The position numbers and the translations under genes are program-made. From positions 1 through 15,193 of the forward strand of contig NZ_JBNQGD010000344.1 of NCBI RefSeq assembly GCF_050436765.1: a stretch of 15,193 nucleotides of DNA. The letters run 5' to 3'. The DNA comes from Arachidicoccus sp050436765 (GTDB lineage: Bacteria > Bacteroidota > Bacteroidia > Chitinophagales > Chitinophagaceae). Under the pieces are notes generated by a model. The model did not search any database. It worked only from the letters and a program-made list of their open reading frames with translations, and had not been told where the DNA came from. Positions 6,928-13,632 of the stretch are shown piece after piece. Within the stretch, counting starts at the first letter, position 1; every line of letters begins with the position of its first letter.

Positions 6928-8184
6928 ATGAGAAGGTTTGTTCATGTGCGGCTGTTATTGTTGGTTTTTATTTTGATTATTGACATTTATTTATATTTCG
7001 TTTTGCGATTTCTTACACAAAATTATTCTCAAAAGATACGTCTGACTGTTTTTTCTCTTCATTGGTTGGTAAGCCTTGCCACCATAATTTCATTATTTGT
7101 TTTGGGTGGATTGGAGGCGCGTACGCGTAATTATGTACTCACATTTGTCGTCGGAATACTGATTGCAAAGCTATTAACGGTAGCTGTTTTATTGCTTGAC
7201 GAAACAAGGCGTGGCATCTTTTGGACGATCAAAAGAATGGTGCCGGAGAAAACTGCTGCCCAGATCTCTTCAGGTGAAAATATCCCACGTTCCAGTTTTC
7301 TGGTTTGGCTAGGAATGATTTTCGGCGCAAGTTTCTTAGGCGTTTTTATATATGGTCTTAGTAATAAATATAATTATCGTATTCGTACAGTAAAGATAAA
7401 TTTCCCCAATTTGCCCAAGGCTTTCAAAGGTTTGAAAATAGTACAACTTAGTGATATTCACAGTGGTAGTTTTTCAGACAAGGCTGCTGTTCGTAAAGGT
7501 GTGGAAATGGTATTGAATGAAAAACCGGATCTTATTTTGTTTACCGGAGATCTAGTAAATGATCGAGCAATAGAAATGGAAAATTATACCGATTTATTTT
7601 CTCAATTAAAAGCGCCTTTGGGGGTTTATAGTAGCTTGGGTAATCACGATTATGGCGATTATTATGATTGGAAATCGCCCGAGGCCAAGGCTCAAAACTT
7701 GGAGGACTTGAAAAAGTTGCAAGCTGCCATGGGCTGGAAGTTGTTGATGAATGAACATGTAATCTTTGAAAGACAAGGTGAAAAAATCGCGCTGATAGGT
7801 ATTGAAAATTGGGGCGCAAAGGGGCATTTCCCTAAATATGGAAAGCTGGATTTGGCATGCATCGGAACGGAAGATATACCCTTTAAGATATTGATGAGTC
7901 ACGACCCCAGTCACTGGGATGCACAGGTACGACCTGAATATCCTGCAATTGATTTAGCCTTAGCTGGACATACCCATGGCATGCAATTTGGTGTGGAATT
8001 GCCACATTTTAAATGGAGTCCAATCCAATATATGTACAAACAATGGGCGGGACTTTACCAACAGGGAAAGCAATACCTATATGTTAACCGCGGCTATGGT
8101 TTTCTTGGTTATCCGGGTAGGGTGGGTATTTTACCGGAAATTACGGTGATTGAGTTGGGCTGTGGTGAGTTTTCTACGAGTTAG
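6928..8184 (+). CDS. Membrane-anchored metallophosphoesterase
   Basis: A 418-residue calcineurin-like phosphoesterase of the YkuE/YaeI type. The N-terminal 145 residues hold four hydrophobic segments (about 8-30, 41-61, 69-90 and 122-144). The catalytic domain follows with all metal-site motifs: LSDIHSG at 174-180 (Asp176, His178), TGDLVND at 206-212 (Asp208), GNHDYGD at 238-244, MSHDPSHW at 323-330 and AGHTHGMQFG at 346-355. The active site therefore looks complete. By the positive-inside rule the catalytic part may face the periplasm, but this is inference. Relatives such as YaeI act on lipid A precursors (UDP-2,3-diacylglucosamine), so a lipid or envelope phosphoester is a reasonable guess, not a conclusion. 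It is transcribed alone from the divergent region shared with the UPF0173 hydrolase. Confidence 0.92.
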   Translation: MRRFVHVRLLLLVFILIIDIYLYFVLRFLTQNYSQKIRLTVFSLHWLVSLATIISLFVLGGLEARTRNYVLTFVVGILIAKLLTVAVLLLDETRRGIFWTIKRMVPEKTAAQISSGENIPRSSFLVWLGMIFGASFLGVFIYGLSNKYNYRIRTVKINFPNLPKAFKGLKIVQLSDIHSGSFSDKAAVRKGVEMVLNEKPDLILFTGDLVNDRAIEMENYTDLFSQLKAPLGVYSSLGNHDYGDYYDWKSPEAKAQNLEDLKKLQAAMGWKLLMNEHVIFERQGEKIALIGIENWGAKGHFPKYGKLDLACIGTEDIPFKILMSHDPSHWDAQVRPEYPAIDLALAGHTHGMQFGVELPHFKWSPIQYMYKQWAGLYQQGKQYLYVNRGYGFLGYPGRVGILPEITVIELGCGEFSTS

Positions 8185-8294
8185 GCGATAAGGTCTAAGT
8201 GTCTGAGCGGTATTGTTTCGATAATGACTATTCTGGCTTTTATTCGCCGCAATTCACGGACAAATTCTCTTATTTTTCTAGGTGAGGCTATTTT

Positions 8295-8327
8295 TTTGAC
8301 CGGGTTACAAGTAATTTTTTACATTTG
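8295..8327 (+). promoter_or_regulatory. Candidate promoter for the thioredoxin-like gene
   Basis: TTTG (8295-8298) and TACATTTG (8320-8327) match both Bacteroidota promoter elements exactly with a 21-nt spacer. The start codon at 8346 follows after a very short leader. This is the best-formed promoter in the window. Confidence 0.6.
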
Positions 8328-8345
8328 ATGATAAAATGAAGTACA

Positions 8346-8909
8346 ATGAAGAAATATTTTATAGCAGTACTGGCTTTTTCTTTCTTAGGCCTAATAGCCA
8401 CGGCACAAACGCAAACTACTCCACAAACGGCCGATCAGATTTTTAGCAATGCTGTACAACAAGCAAAGCAGCAACACAAAAAAGTATTAATAATGTTTCA
8501 TGCTTCTTGGTGTATTTGGTGTAAAAGAATGGATGCTTCTATAAATGATCCGTCTTGCAAAAAATATTTTGATGATAACTTTGTCATTGAACATATTACG
8601 GTAATGGAACATGCTGACAAAGTATCGCTCGATAATCCGGGGGGACAAGAAATGCTGGAAAAATATGGAGGAGGAGACGAAGGTATTCCCTTCTGGCTCA
8701 TCTTGGATGAAAATGGAAACCTCATAGCCAATTCAAAACTTAAGTCTGGAAGTACATCTGAAGAGGAAGGGCATAATATCGGCTGTCCGTCAACAGAATT
8801 AGAAGTGAATTATTTCGTCGGTCTATTGAAGAAGCATACTTCTTTAAGTGCTGCAGACGAAAAAGCCGTTCACGACCGCTTTAGAAGAAATGAAGTAAAA
8901 GGAGGTTGA
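8346..8909 (+). CDS. Secreted thioredoxin-family protein
   Basis: A 187-residue protein with a signal peptide (about 1-20, ending ATA before Gln21) and a thioredoxin fold. The active site is WCIWCK with Cys56 and Cys59, preceded by the usual beta strand KKVLIMFHAS. The cis-proline is in GIPFW (Pro115). It resembles the Thioredoxin_7 / DsbD-gamma-like group, with a redox role in the periplasm. Additional cysteines are at 71 and 147. The C-terminal 40 residues are charged and may be an extension. A second ATG 10 nt upstream (8336) is in another frame, so the ATG at 8346 is preferred. It has its own promoter and precedes rnpB by about 40 nt. The partner, whether a disulfide isomerase or reductase system, is not in the window. 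Confidence 0.9.
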   Translation: MKKYFIAVLAFSFLGLIATAQTQTTPQTADQIFSNAVQQAKQQHKKVLIMFHASWCIWCKRMDASINDPSCKKYFDDNFVIEHITVMEHADKVSLDNPGGQEMLEKYGGGDEGIPFWLILDENGNLIANSKLKSGSTSEEEGHNIGCPSTELEVNYFVGLLKKHTSLSAADEKAVHDRFRRNEVKGG

Positions 8910-8939
8910 TAATAAAAGTAAATTAAAGAAAACAAAGTT

Positions 8940-8947
8940 TATCTTTG
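8940..8947 (+). promoter_or_regulatory. Candidate -7 box for rnpB
   Basis: TATCTTTG is an exact TAnnTTTG match and is identical to the parA -7 box. It ends 4 nt before the first base of the P1 helix, just where transcription should start. No -33 TTTG is seen at the usual spacing. Confidence 0.55.
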
Positions 8948-8950
8948 CTT

Positions 8951-9307
8951 GGCTACAAACTCGTGCTATCGCGGCATTTATGCCGAGGAAAGTCTGGACA
9001 GCATAGGGCAGTTTACCGGTGAATAGCCGGGTTTCAATTTATTTTGAAAACAGAAAGTGCCACAGAAAATAACCGCCGGCTTTATGCAGGTAAGGGTGAA
9101 AATGTGCGGTAAGAGCGCACGGCAAAGTGCAGTAATGCACTTCGCGGGTAAACCTTAAACGCTGCAATGCCACGTATAGTTGTGTTTGAGGGCGGCTCGC
9201 TCGATGCTTAGGCAGCGCAACAGGGTAGGCAGCAACACCAAAGTAGTAATATTTTGGGTAGATAAATGATAGCATAGAAACAGAATCCGGCTTACGAGGT
9301 TTGTAGC
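8951..9307 (+). ncRNA. rnpB: RNase P RNA, bacterial type A
   Basis: The catalytic RNA of RNase P, which trims the 5' leader of tRNA precursors. The ends form helix P1: 8952-8964 pairs with 9294-9307 with one bulged G. A very short P3 hairpin (CGGCA, TTTA loop, TGCCG) is at 8972-8985. The conserved core is present in order: GAGGAAAGTCTGGAC at about 8985-8999 (P4 5' strand), GTGCCACAGAAAATAACCGC near 9057, GGTAAGGGTGAAA near 9089, GTGCGGTAAGAGCGCAC near 9103, GGGTAAAC, GGGTAGGCAGC, and ACAGAATCCGGCTTA near 9280 (P4 3' strand). The P4 pair shows compensating changes relative to E. coli (A-U in place of G-C). A P18-like stem CCAAA/TTTTGG is near 9238-9256. It is transcribed in the same direction as infC. 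Confidence 0.96.
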
Positions 9308-9321
9308 TTTTTCTTTTTGTT
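9294..9321 (+). terminator. Possible rnpB end / T-rich stop
   Basis: The 3' strand of P1 is followed directly by a T-rich tract (TTTTTCTTTTTGTTTTC) from 9308. This could release the RNA polymerase or serve as the processing site. It has no separate hairpin, so it is only a tentative call. Confidence 0.35.
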
Positions 9322-9363
9322 TTCTTGCATTTGTCAGTTTTACCTTAAATTTTCAAAGCATTT

Positions 9364-9394
9364 TTTGTGAAATCAAAGTATTGTACAATATTTG
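9364..9394 (+). promoter_or_regulatory. Candidate promoter for infC
   Basis: TTTG (9364-9367) is separated by 19 nt from AATATTTG (9387-9394), one mismatch to TAnnTTTG. The predicted leader before the ATG at 9455 is about 55 nt and A/T-rich. Confidence 0.4.
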
Positions 9395-9454
9395 CAATAA
9401 TTTTTAATTTAAAAGTCAAAAAAAATTACCGTTTAGTTTACCAAAAAATAGTGA

Positions 9455-10045
9455 ATGGCATTAGTACACAGAAGACATAATCCGCGTTTTCCCAGACAAC
9501 AAGAACCGGAACATCGTATCAACGAAAGAATTAGAGTTCCCGAAGTGCGCCTAGTAGGCGATAACGTGGAAGTAGGTGTTTACTCAATTGACGCAGCAAG
9601 AAAAATTGCTGCTGAATTGGAGTTGGATTTGGTTGAAATATCGCCAAATGCGGCACCTCCCGTTTGCCGAGTAGTAGAGTACAAGAAATTCCTTTACGAG
9701 AAAAAACGTAAAGAAAAGGAGATGAAAGCCAATTCTAAGCAAAACGAAATAAAGGAAATCCGTTTTACCCCCGGTACGGATGATCATGATTTCGACTTTA
9801 AAGCTAAACACGCTGAGAAATTTTTGCAAGATGGGAACAAGGTGAAGGCGTATGTACAGTTTAAGGGTCGTGCTATTATGTTTAAAGATCGTGGAGAACT
9901 GCTTTTATTGAAATTTGCTGAACGTCTGGCAGATTCTGGATCTTTGGAAAGTATGCCTAAAATGGAAGGCAGAAGAATGCTGGCCATGTTTGCACCTAAA
10001 CCGGTGAAGAAAAAAGAAGTAAAGGACAAGTCGGCAAAGGCTTAG
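9455..10045 (+). CDS. infC: Translation initiation factor IF-3
   Basis: A 196-residue factor that binds the 30S subunit, prevents premature 50S joining and checks the start codon. The N-domain opens with HRINERIRVPEVRLVGDN at 20-37. A basic linker of about 74-97 (YKKFLYEKKRKEKEMK) leads to the C-domain with EIRFTPGTDDHDFDFK at 101-116 and the signature KVKAYVQFKGRAIMFKDRGE at 129-148. A Lys-rich tail (182-194) follows the fold. An in-frame TGA just before the ATG at 9455 means the coding region cannot begin further upstream. The start is ATG, whereas E. coli infC uses AUU for autoregulation, so that mechanism is not indicated here. rpmI and rplT, the usual downstream partners, are absent; a strong terminator follows at once. 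Confidence 0.97.
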   Translation: MALVHRRHNPRFPRQQEPEHRINERIRVPEVRLVGDNVEVGVYSIDAARKIAAELELDLVEISPNAAPPVCRVVEYKKFLYEKKRKEKEMKANSKQNEIKEIRFTPGTDDHDFDFKAKHAEKFLQDGNKVKAYVQFKGRAIMFKDRGELLLLKFAERLADSGSLESMPKMEGRRMLAMFAPKPVKKKEVKDKSAKA

Positions 10046-10063
10046 ATCGATTATAAATAGATT

Positions 10064-10103
10064 AAAAAAGCGCTGGCAAAATAAAACTTGCCGGCGCTTT
10101 TTT
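10064..10103. terminator. Bidirectional intrinsic terminator between infC and the Rrf2 gene
   Basis: A 10-bp GC-rich stem (GCGCTGGCAA at 10070-10079 with TTGCCGGCGC at 10088-10097, one G-U) is flanked by A6 and T6. It therefore works as a terminator on both strands. It ends infC on the plus strand and the Rrf2 gene on the minus strand. Confidence 0.93.
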
Positions 10104-10121
10104 AAAAATATAGATTAGAAA

Positions 10122-10526
10122 CTAAGTAAGATCCTGGACGGTTTTGTGTTCTAGTATGGCTAGATTCGCATCACGAACTTCAATTAATGTATCTCGCAAC
10201 CCACATTCTTTTTCATTACAATTCTCGCACTTTTTATAAAAATGTAAACTCACGCAAGGCAGCAATGAAATAGGGCCTTCAATGAGTCTCATTACGTCAG
10301 CCAGCACGATATCACTTGCTTCACGGGCTAAAAAATAACCCCCTCCTTTCCCCTTTTTACTTCCAAGTATGCCTTCCTTCTTCATCTCCAGAAGAATATT
10401 TTCTAAAAATTTTAAAGGTATTTTTTTCTTTCGAGAAATTTCGGCAATAAGAATTGGCCCATTATCCTTTTGTTGAGACAAATACATTAAAGCCTTAAAA
10501 GCATATTGCGTTTTCTTCGATAACAT
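10122..10526 (-). CDS. Rrf2-family transcriptional regulator
   Basis: A 134-residue winged-helix regulator. The start MLSKKTQYAFKALMYLSQ, the helix-turn-helix segment IAEISRKKKIPLKFLENILL (about 27-46) and the wing GSKKGKGGGYFLAR (about 55-68) are typical of Rrf2 proteins such as IscR, NsrR and CymR. The region around residues 91-107 holds four cysteines in a C-x8-C-x2-C-x4-C arrangement (CVSLHFYKKCENCNEKEC). In IscR/NsrR three cysteines bind an Fe-S cluster with different spacing, so a cluster or thiol-based sensor is plausible but not shown. It is divergent from the NmrA-like gene across a 322-nt region and convergent with infC, sharing the terminator. Likely targets are its own gene and the adjacent redox genes, by inference. 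Confidence 0.93.
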   Translation of the reverse strand: MLSKKTQYAFKALMYLSQQKDNGPILIAEISRKKKIPLKFLENILLEMKKEGILGSKKGKGGGYFLAREASDIVLADVMRLIEGPISLLPCVSLHFYKKCENCNEKECGLRDTLIEVRDANLAILEHKTVQDLT

Positions 10527-10566
10527 AGTTCTTCCTTTTTGGGTGGCTACTTAACGCAGCAATGTG

Positions 10567-10574
10567 CAAAATTA
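10567..10574 (-). promoter_or_regulatory. Candidate -7 box for the Rrf2 gene
   Basis: The minus strand reads TAATTTTG, an exact TAnnTTTG match, about 40 nt before the ATG. An A-rich (TTTT on the minus strand) element lies about 19-21 nt upstream in place of TTTG. Confidence 0.42.
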
Positions 10575-10768
10575 TCTTTTATTTATAAATAATAAAAATG
10601 TGGAGGAAAGATAGCGTTTTTCTATTGGTTAAACCTTTTTCTAACAAGGTTTATGGCAAATTTTGTGGAATACCTTTTTTGGAAATCGGCAAATCCCCAA
10701 TTAATAACGCATATATTAACTTCCACTGGCAAGGAAAAATAAGGAAGCGATTTATTATGCGCTCATTT

Positions 10769-10799
10769 TTTGGCTACAACATACATAGATTTGGCTACA
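10769..10799 (+). promoter_or_regulatory. Direct repeat TTTGGCTACA, candidate operator
   Basis: TTTGGCTACA is present exactly at 10769-10778 and 10790-10799, with start-to-start spacing of 21 bp, which is two helical turns. It ends 49 nt before the NmrA-like start codon. Such spacing is typical of AraC-family half-sites, and an AraC regulator gene is 2.8 kb downstream. Its function is inferred. Confidence 0.5.
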
Positions 10800-10848
10800 C
10801 TGATTGCTTTGTTTGGGTAGATCTTTGCGTTGACAAAAACGAAAAAAA

Positions 10849-11748
10849 ATGAAAATTATTCTCACAGGTTCCTTAGGACATATCAGCAAACCGCTTACTG
10901 AAATGTTATTGCAAGATGGACATTGGGTTACAGTTATCAGCAGCAAAGAGGAAAGGCGAAAGGATATCGAAGCCTTAGGTGCAAAAGCTGCCATTGGAAA
11001 GATGGAAGATCCGGAGTTCCTTACAGGAGTTTTTACAGGAGCCGATATCGTTTACCTTATGGAAGCATTGGGTTCCGGTAGTTTCTTTGATCCTAATCTA
11101 AATTATATAGTGGCAATTAATAATATCGCCAATAGTTATAAGCAAGCAGTTCAAGAATCTGGGGTAAAGAAAATTATTCATCTTAGCAGCATTGGTGCAC
11201 ATACGGATAAGGAAAATGGCATGCTGGCGTTTCATTACAATGTTGAAAACATTTTAAGACAGTTACCGGAAGATGTCTCCATTAAATTTATGCGACCGGT
11301 TGGCTTTTATTATAATATGTTTGCTTTTATCCCAACCATAAAAACACATGGTGCTATTATCCAAAATTATGGTGGTGATAAAAAAGAGCCATGGGTTTCA
11401 CCTTTAGACATTGCTACGGTGATTGCCGAAGAAATGGAAAAGCCTTTTGAGGGCCGGGAAGTTCGTTACATTGCCAGTGATGAGGTTTCTCCCAACGAAG
11501 TGGCAAAAGCCTTAGGCGAAGCAATTGGTAAACCGGATTTGAAATGGCTGGAAGTCCCTGACGAACAAATGCTTAATGGGATGAAGGCCGCGGGAATGAA
11601 TCCTGAGATTGCCAAAGGGTTGGTGGAGATGAACGCCGGTAGACGTAATAATATATTGTACAGAGATTATATCGAACACAAGCCTATTTTAGGGAAAGTA
11701 AAACTCGCAGATTTTGTAAAGGAATTTGTGACCGTATATAGTAAGTAA
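10849..11748 (+). CDS. NmrA-like NAD(P)-binding protein (atypical SDR)
   Basis: A 299-residue Rossmann-fold protein of the NmrA / HSCARG / NAD(P)H-quinone-reductase-like atypical SDR group. The nucleotide loop is TGSLGHISKPL at 6-16, where the third conserved Gly of GxxGxxG is replaced by Ser. HLSSIGAH at 111-118 and FMRPVGFYYNM at 147-157 are typical of the group, as is the WVSPLDIA block at 182-189. The classic YxxxK catalytic pair is not obvious. Members act as quinone reductases or as NADPH/NADP sensors, and the sequence does not choose between these. It may be transcribed alone: a 231-nt gap with hairpins separates it from the SDR gene. The region before it carries the direct repeat, so it is probably regulated. 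Confidence 0.88.
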   Translation: MKIILTGSLGHISKPLTEMLLQDGHWVTVISSKEERRKDIEALGAKAAIGKMEDPEFLTGVFTGADIVYLMEALGSGSFFDPNLNYIVAINNIANSYKQAVQESGVKKIIHLSSIGAHTDKENGMLAFHYNVENILRQLPEDVSIKFMRPVGFYYNMFAFIPTIKTHGAIIQNYGGDKKEPWVSPLDIATVIAEEMEKPFEGREVRYIASDEVSPNEVAKALGEAIGKPDLKWLEVPDEQMLNGMKAAGMNPEIAKGLVEMNAGRRNNILYRDYIEHKPILGKVKLADFVKEFVTVYSK

Positions 11749-11818
11749 GTGAGCTATCGAAAAATAAAGATTTTTGGACTTAATGCTCTACAGTGATTTC
11801 TGACAACTTGCGGCGAAC

Positions 11819-11860
11819 GCAGAAGTCTTACTCCCCTTCTGCACTTTTATTCGCAAGGGG
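11819..11860 (+). promoter_or_regulatory. Two overlapping, mutually exclusive hairpins
   Basis: GCAGAAG (11819-11825) pairs with CTTCTGC (11836-11842), loop of 10 nt, followed by ACTTTTATT. The same CCCCTTCTGC segment (11833-11842) can instead pair with GCAAGGGG (11853-11860). Only one of the two can form at a time. They lie in the 231-nt gap between the NmrA-like and SDR genes and could be a weak terminator for the former, or an attenuator-like element before the latter. The rest of this gap shows no gene and only one-mismatch -7 boxes (such as GAGTTTTG at 11927-11934). Confidence 0.4.
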
Positions 11861-11979
11861 CCCTTACAAAGTCTTAAATTGATTAAACAGAAGTACAAAA
11901 AACACCTACATTCTAACAAGCTAAAGGAGTTTTGGTTTTACGGCTTATTGAATAAACTATTTAAACAAAAAATTGAAAA

Positions 11980-12699
11980 ATGAAGACAGTATTAATAACG
12001 GGTGCCAATCAAGGAATTGGTTTTGAAACAGCTAAGCAATTAGCTCAATTAGGGTACTTTGTGTATGTAGGAAGCAGGGATAAAAACAAGGGTTTAGATG
12101 CTATAAAAAAATTGAATGATTTGGGTGTCACCAATGTGGAATTTGTGGAGTTGGATGTTACCAGTATTGCTTCTATTCAAAAGGCAAAAGAACTATTAGA
12201 CGCAAAACTAGGATCATTGGATGTTTTAATTAATAATGCGGGTATTTCCGGAGGCCAGCCGCAAAATATCTCCGCCATTAAAATGGAGAATTTGCGAAAC
12301 GTATTTGATACCAATTTTTTAGGTGCAGTGCAAACGACGCAACAGTTTATTCCTCTTTTGACCAAATCGAAGGAACCGAGGATCGTAAACGTTTCGAGTG
12401 GTTTGGGGTCTTTAGCTATTCATAGCAATACACAAAATTCCAATTTTGGAATCTATGATGCTTATAGCTGTTCTAAAACGGCATTGAATGCATTTACGGT
12501 GATGCTGGCGAATGAATTTAAAAATTCCAATTTTAAAATAAACAGTGTAACACCTGGTTATACTGCCACCAACTTAAACCACTATCAGGGAACTCAAACG
12601 GTAGAGCAAGGTGCCAAGGTAATTGTAAAATATGCTACCTTGGGTACTGAAGCACCGACGGGAGGTTTCTTTGGTGATGAAGGAGCATTAGATTGGTAG
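11980..12699 (+). CDS. SDR family NAD(P)-dependent oxidoreductase
   Basis: A 239-residue classical short-chain dehydrogenase/reductase. The cofactor loop TGANQGIG is at 7-14, NNAG at 85-88, and the catalytic tetrad is Asn112, Ser140 (NVSSG), Tyr162 and Lys166 (YSCSK). Arg33 after beta-2 (VGSRD) favours NADPH. The closing TPGYTATNLN and TGGFFGDEGALDW resemble the carbonyl-reductase-like SDR subgroup, which reduces aldehydes or ketones. The sequence does not identify the substrate. It opens a compact run with the aldo/keto reductase gene 38 nt later. An in-frame 14-bp repeat AAAATTCCAATTTT occurs in the gene at 12434 and 12521, coding for NSNF twice. Confidence 0.95.
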   Translation: MKTVLITGANQGIGFETAKQLAQLGYFVYVGSRDKNKGLDAIKKLNDLGVTNVEFVELDVTSIASIQKAKELLDAKLGSLDVLINNAGISGGQPQNISAIKMENLRNVFDTNFLGAVQTTQQFIPLLTKSKEPRIVNVSSGLGSLAIHSNTQNSNFGIYDAYSCSKTALNAFTVMLANEFKNSNFKINSVTPGYTATNLNHYQGTQTVEQGAKVIVKYATLGTEAPTGGFFGDEGALDW

Positions 12700-12737
12700 C
12701 TACATTGGGTTTGAATTAAAAATAGAAAAAATTTTTT

Positions 12738-13619
12738 ATGAATTCACAAGAAATTACGATTGCAGAACAAAGCACTCATCCGCTGAGGGTAAAACGTTTT
12801 GGTTACGGAACGATGAGGCTTACAGGGGAAGGTATTTGGGGGGAACCGCTAAACCGACCAGAAGCCCTGCAAATATTAAAAAAATGTATTGACAGTGGTA
12901 TTGATTTTATAGATACTGCCGATTATTATGGAGAAGACGTGACTAACCGGTTAATAGCAGAAGCATTATATCCTTATCCTGAGAATTTGGTAATCTGCAC
13001 TAAAGTTGGTGGTGCAAGAACGCCGGATAAAAGCTGGATACCATTTAACAGACCCGAAAATTTGCGCACCAGTATAGAAAATAATTTACGTACCCTTAAA
13101 ACGGAACAGATAACACTGGTCCATTTCAGAATAATTGCGGGCGGCGATGTGCCTTTTAAAGAGTCAATGGATGCCATGTTTGAAATGCAAAAGGAGGGGA
13201 AGATTCTGCATGTAGGTGTGAGTAATGTGAACCCCGATGAATTGAATATAGCGATGACAATGGGAGATATTGCCACAGTTGAAAACATGTATGGTCATGC
13301 ACAACGGGATTCAATACAATTAGCTCATGGAGGTGAAACTAGAGGAGGAGAAGAAATACTGGCTATCTGTGAGGAGAATAAAATAGCCCTAATTCCCTAC
13401 TTCTCTTTATTTCGGTCGATGCCTAAAAAGGATGAAAGGATTTCAATTATCGCAAAGAAATATGACGCTAGCGAAGCGCAAATAAATTTAGCATGGCTGT
13501 TGCACCGCTCTGAATGGATATTACCGATACCAGGAACCTCGTCTTTGCAGCATTTTAAAGAAAATTTAAAAGCGACCGAAATAAAATTAAGTGATGAAGA
13601 TTTGAAATTTCTCGAGTAA
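12738..13619 (+). CDS. Aldo/keto reductase, PdxI/YdbC-like
   Basis: A 293-residue (beta/alpha)8-barrel NADPH-dependent reductase. The catalytic tetrad is Asp59 and Tyr64 (FIDTADYYG at 57-65), Lys89 (CTKVGG) and His129 (LVHFRI). FGYGTMRLTGEGIWGEP (21-37), VTNRLIAEALYPYPENL (68-84) and the closing PIPGTSSLQHFKEN are close, from memory, to E. coli YdbC (PdxI), reported as a pyridoxal reductase. One difference is that I recall Asn in YdbC at the position of His129. The protein ends soon after the final motif, as in the family. It is the middle gene of the SDR-AKR-AraC run, with only 13 nt to the AraC gene. Pyridoxal may not be the true substrate: other aldehydes fit as well. Confidence 0.94.
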   Translation: MNSQEITIAEQSTHPLRVKRFGYGTMRLTGEGIWGEPLNRPEALQILKKCIDSGIDFIDTADYYGEDVTNRLIAEALYPYPENLVICTKVGGARTPDKSWIPFNRPENLRTSIENNLRTLKTEQITLVHFRIIAGGDVPFKESMDAMFEMQKEGKILHVGVSNVNPDELNIAMTMGDIATVENMYGHAQRDSIQLAHGGETRGGEEILAICEENKIALIPYFSLFRSMPKKDERISIIAKKYDASEAQINLAWLLHRSEWILPIPGTSSLQHFKENLKATEIKLSDEDLKFLE

Positions 13620-13632
13620 AAATAATTATATT

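Larger units (their letters stand above)
10527..10848. promoter_or_regulatory. Divergent intergenic regulatory region (322 nt)
   Basis: No convincing gene lies here. An 84-codon plus-strand frame (10598-10852) has no recognisable features and overlaps the next start. The region holds a perfect minus-strand -7 box at 10567-10574 for the Rrf2 gene, a 21-bp-spaced direct repeat at 10769-10799, and two -7-like boxes for the NmrA-like gene: TAGATTTG (10786-10793) and GATCTTTG (10820-10827). A third TGGCTAC is at 10544-10550 in the Rrf2 leader. Confidence 0.6.

Noticed and set aside
8185..8294. Possible gene or terminator between the metallophosphoesterase and thioredoxin genes
   Set aside because: No coding frame of note and no stable stem with a T-run was found; only the promoter at 8295-8327 is supported.
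9039..9275. 78-codon minus-strand open frame inside rnpB
   Set aside because: It lies wholly within the conserved RNase P RNA core, and its apparent protein has no family features.
10769..10799. TTTGGCTACA repeat read as related to the TTGGCTACAA at the 5' end of rnpB (8949-8958)
   Set aside because: The rnpB copy is explained by the P1 helix sequence, so the resemblance is probably chance.
10598..10852. 84-codon plus-strand open frame before the NmrA-like gene
   Set aside because: It has no signal peptide, domain or recognisable motif, contains the direct repeat and promoter-like boxes, and overlaps the next start codon by ATGA. It fits chance in AT-rich intergenic DNA better than a gene.
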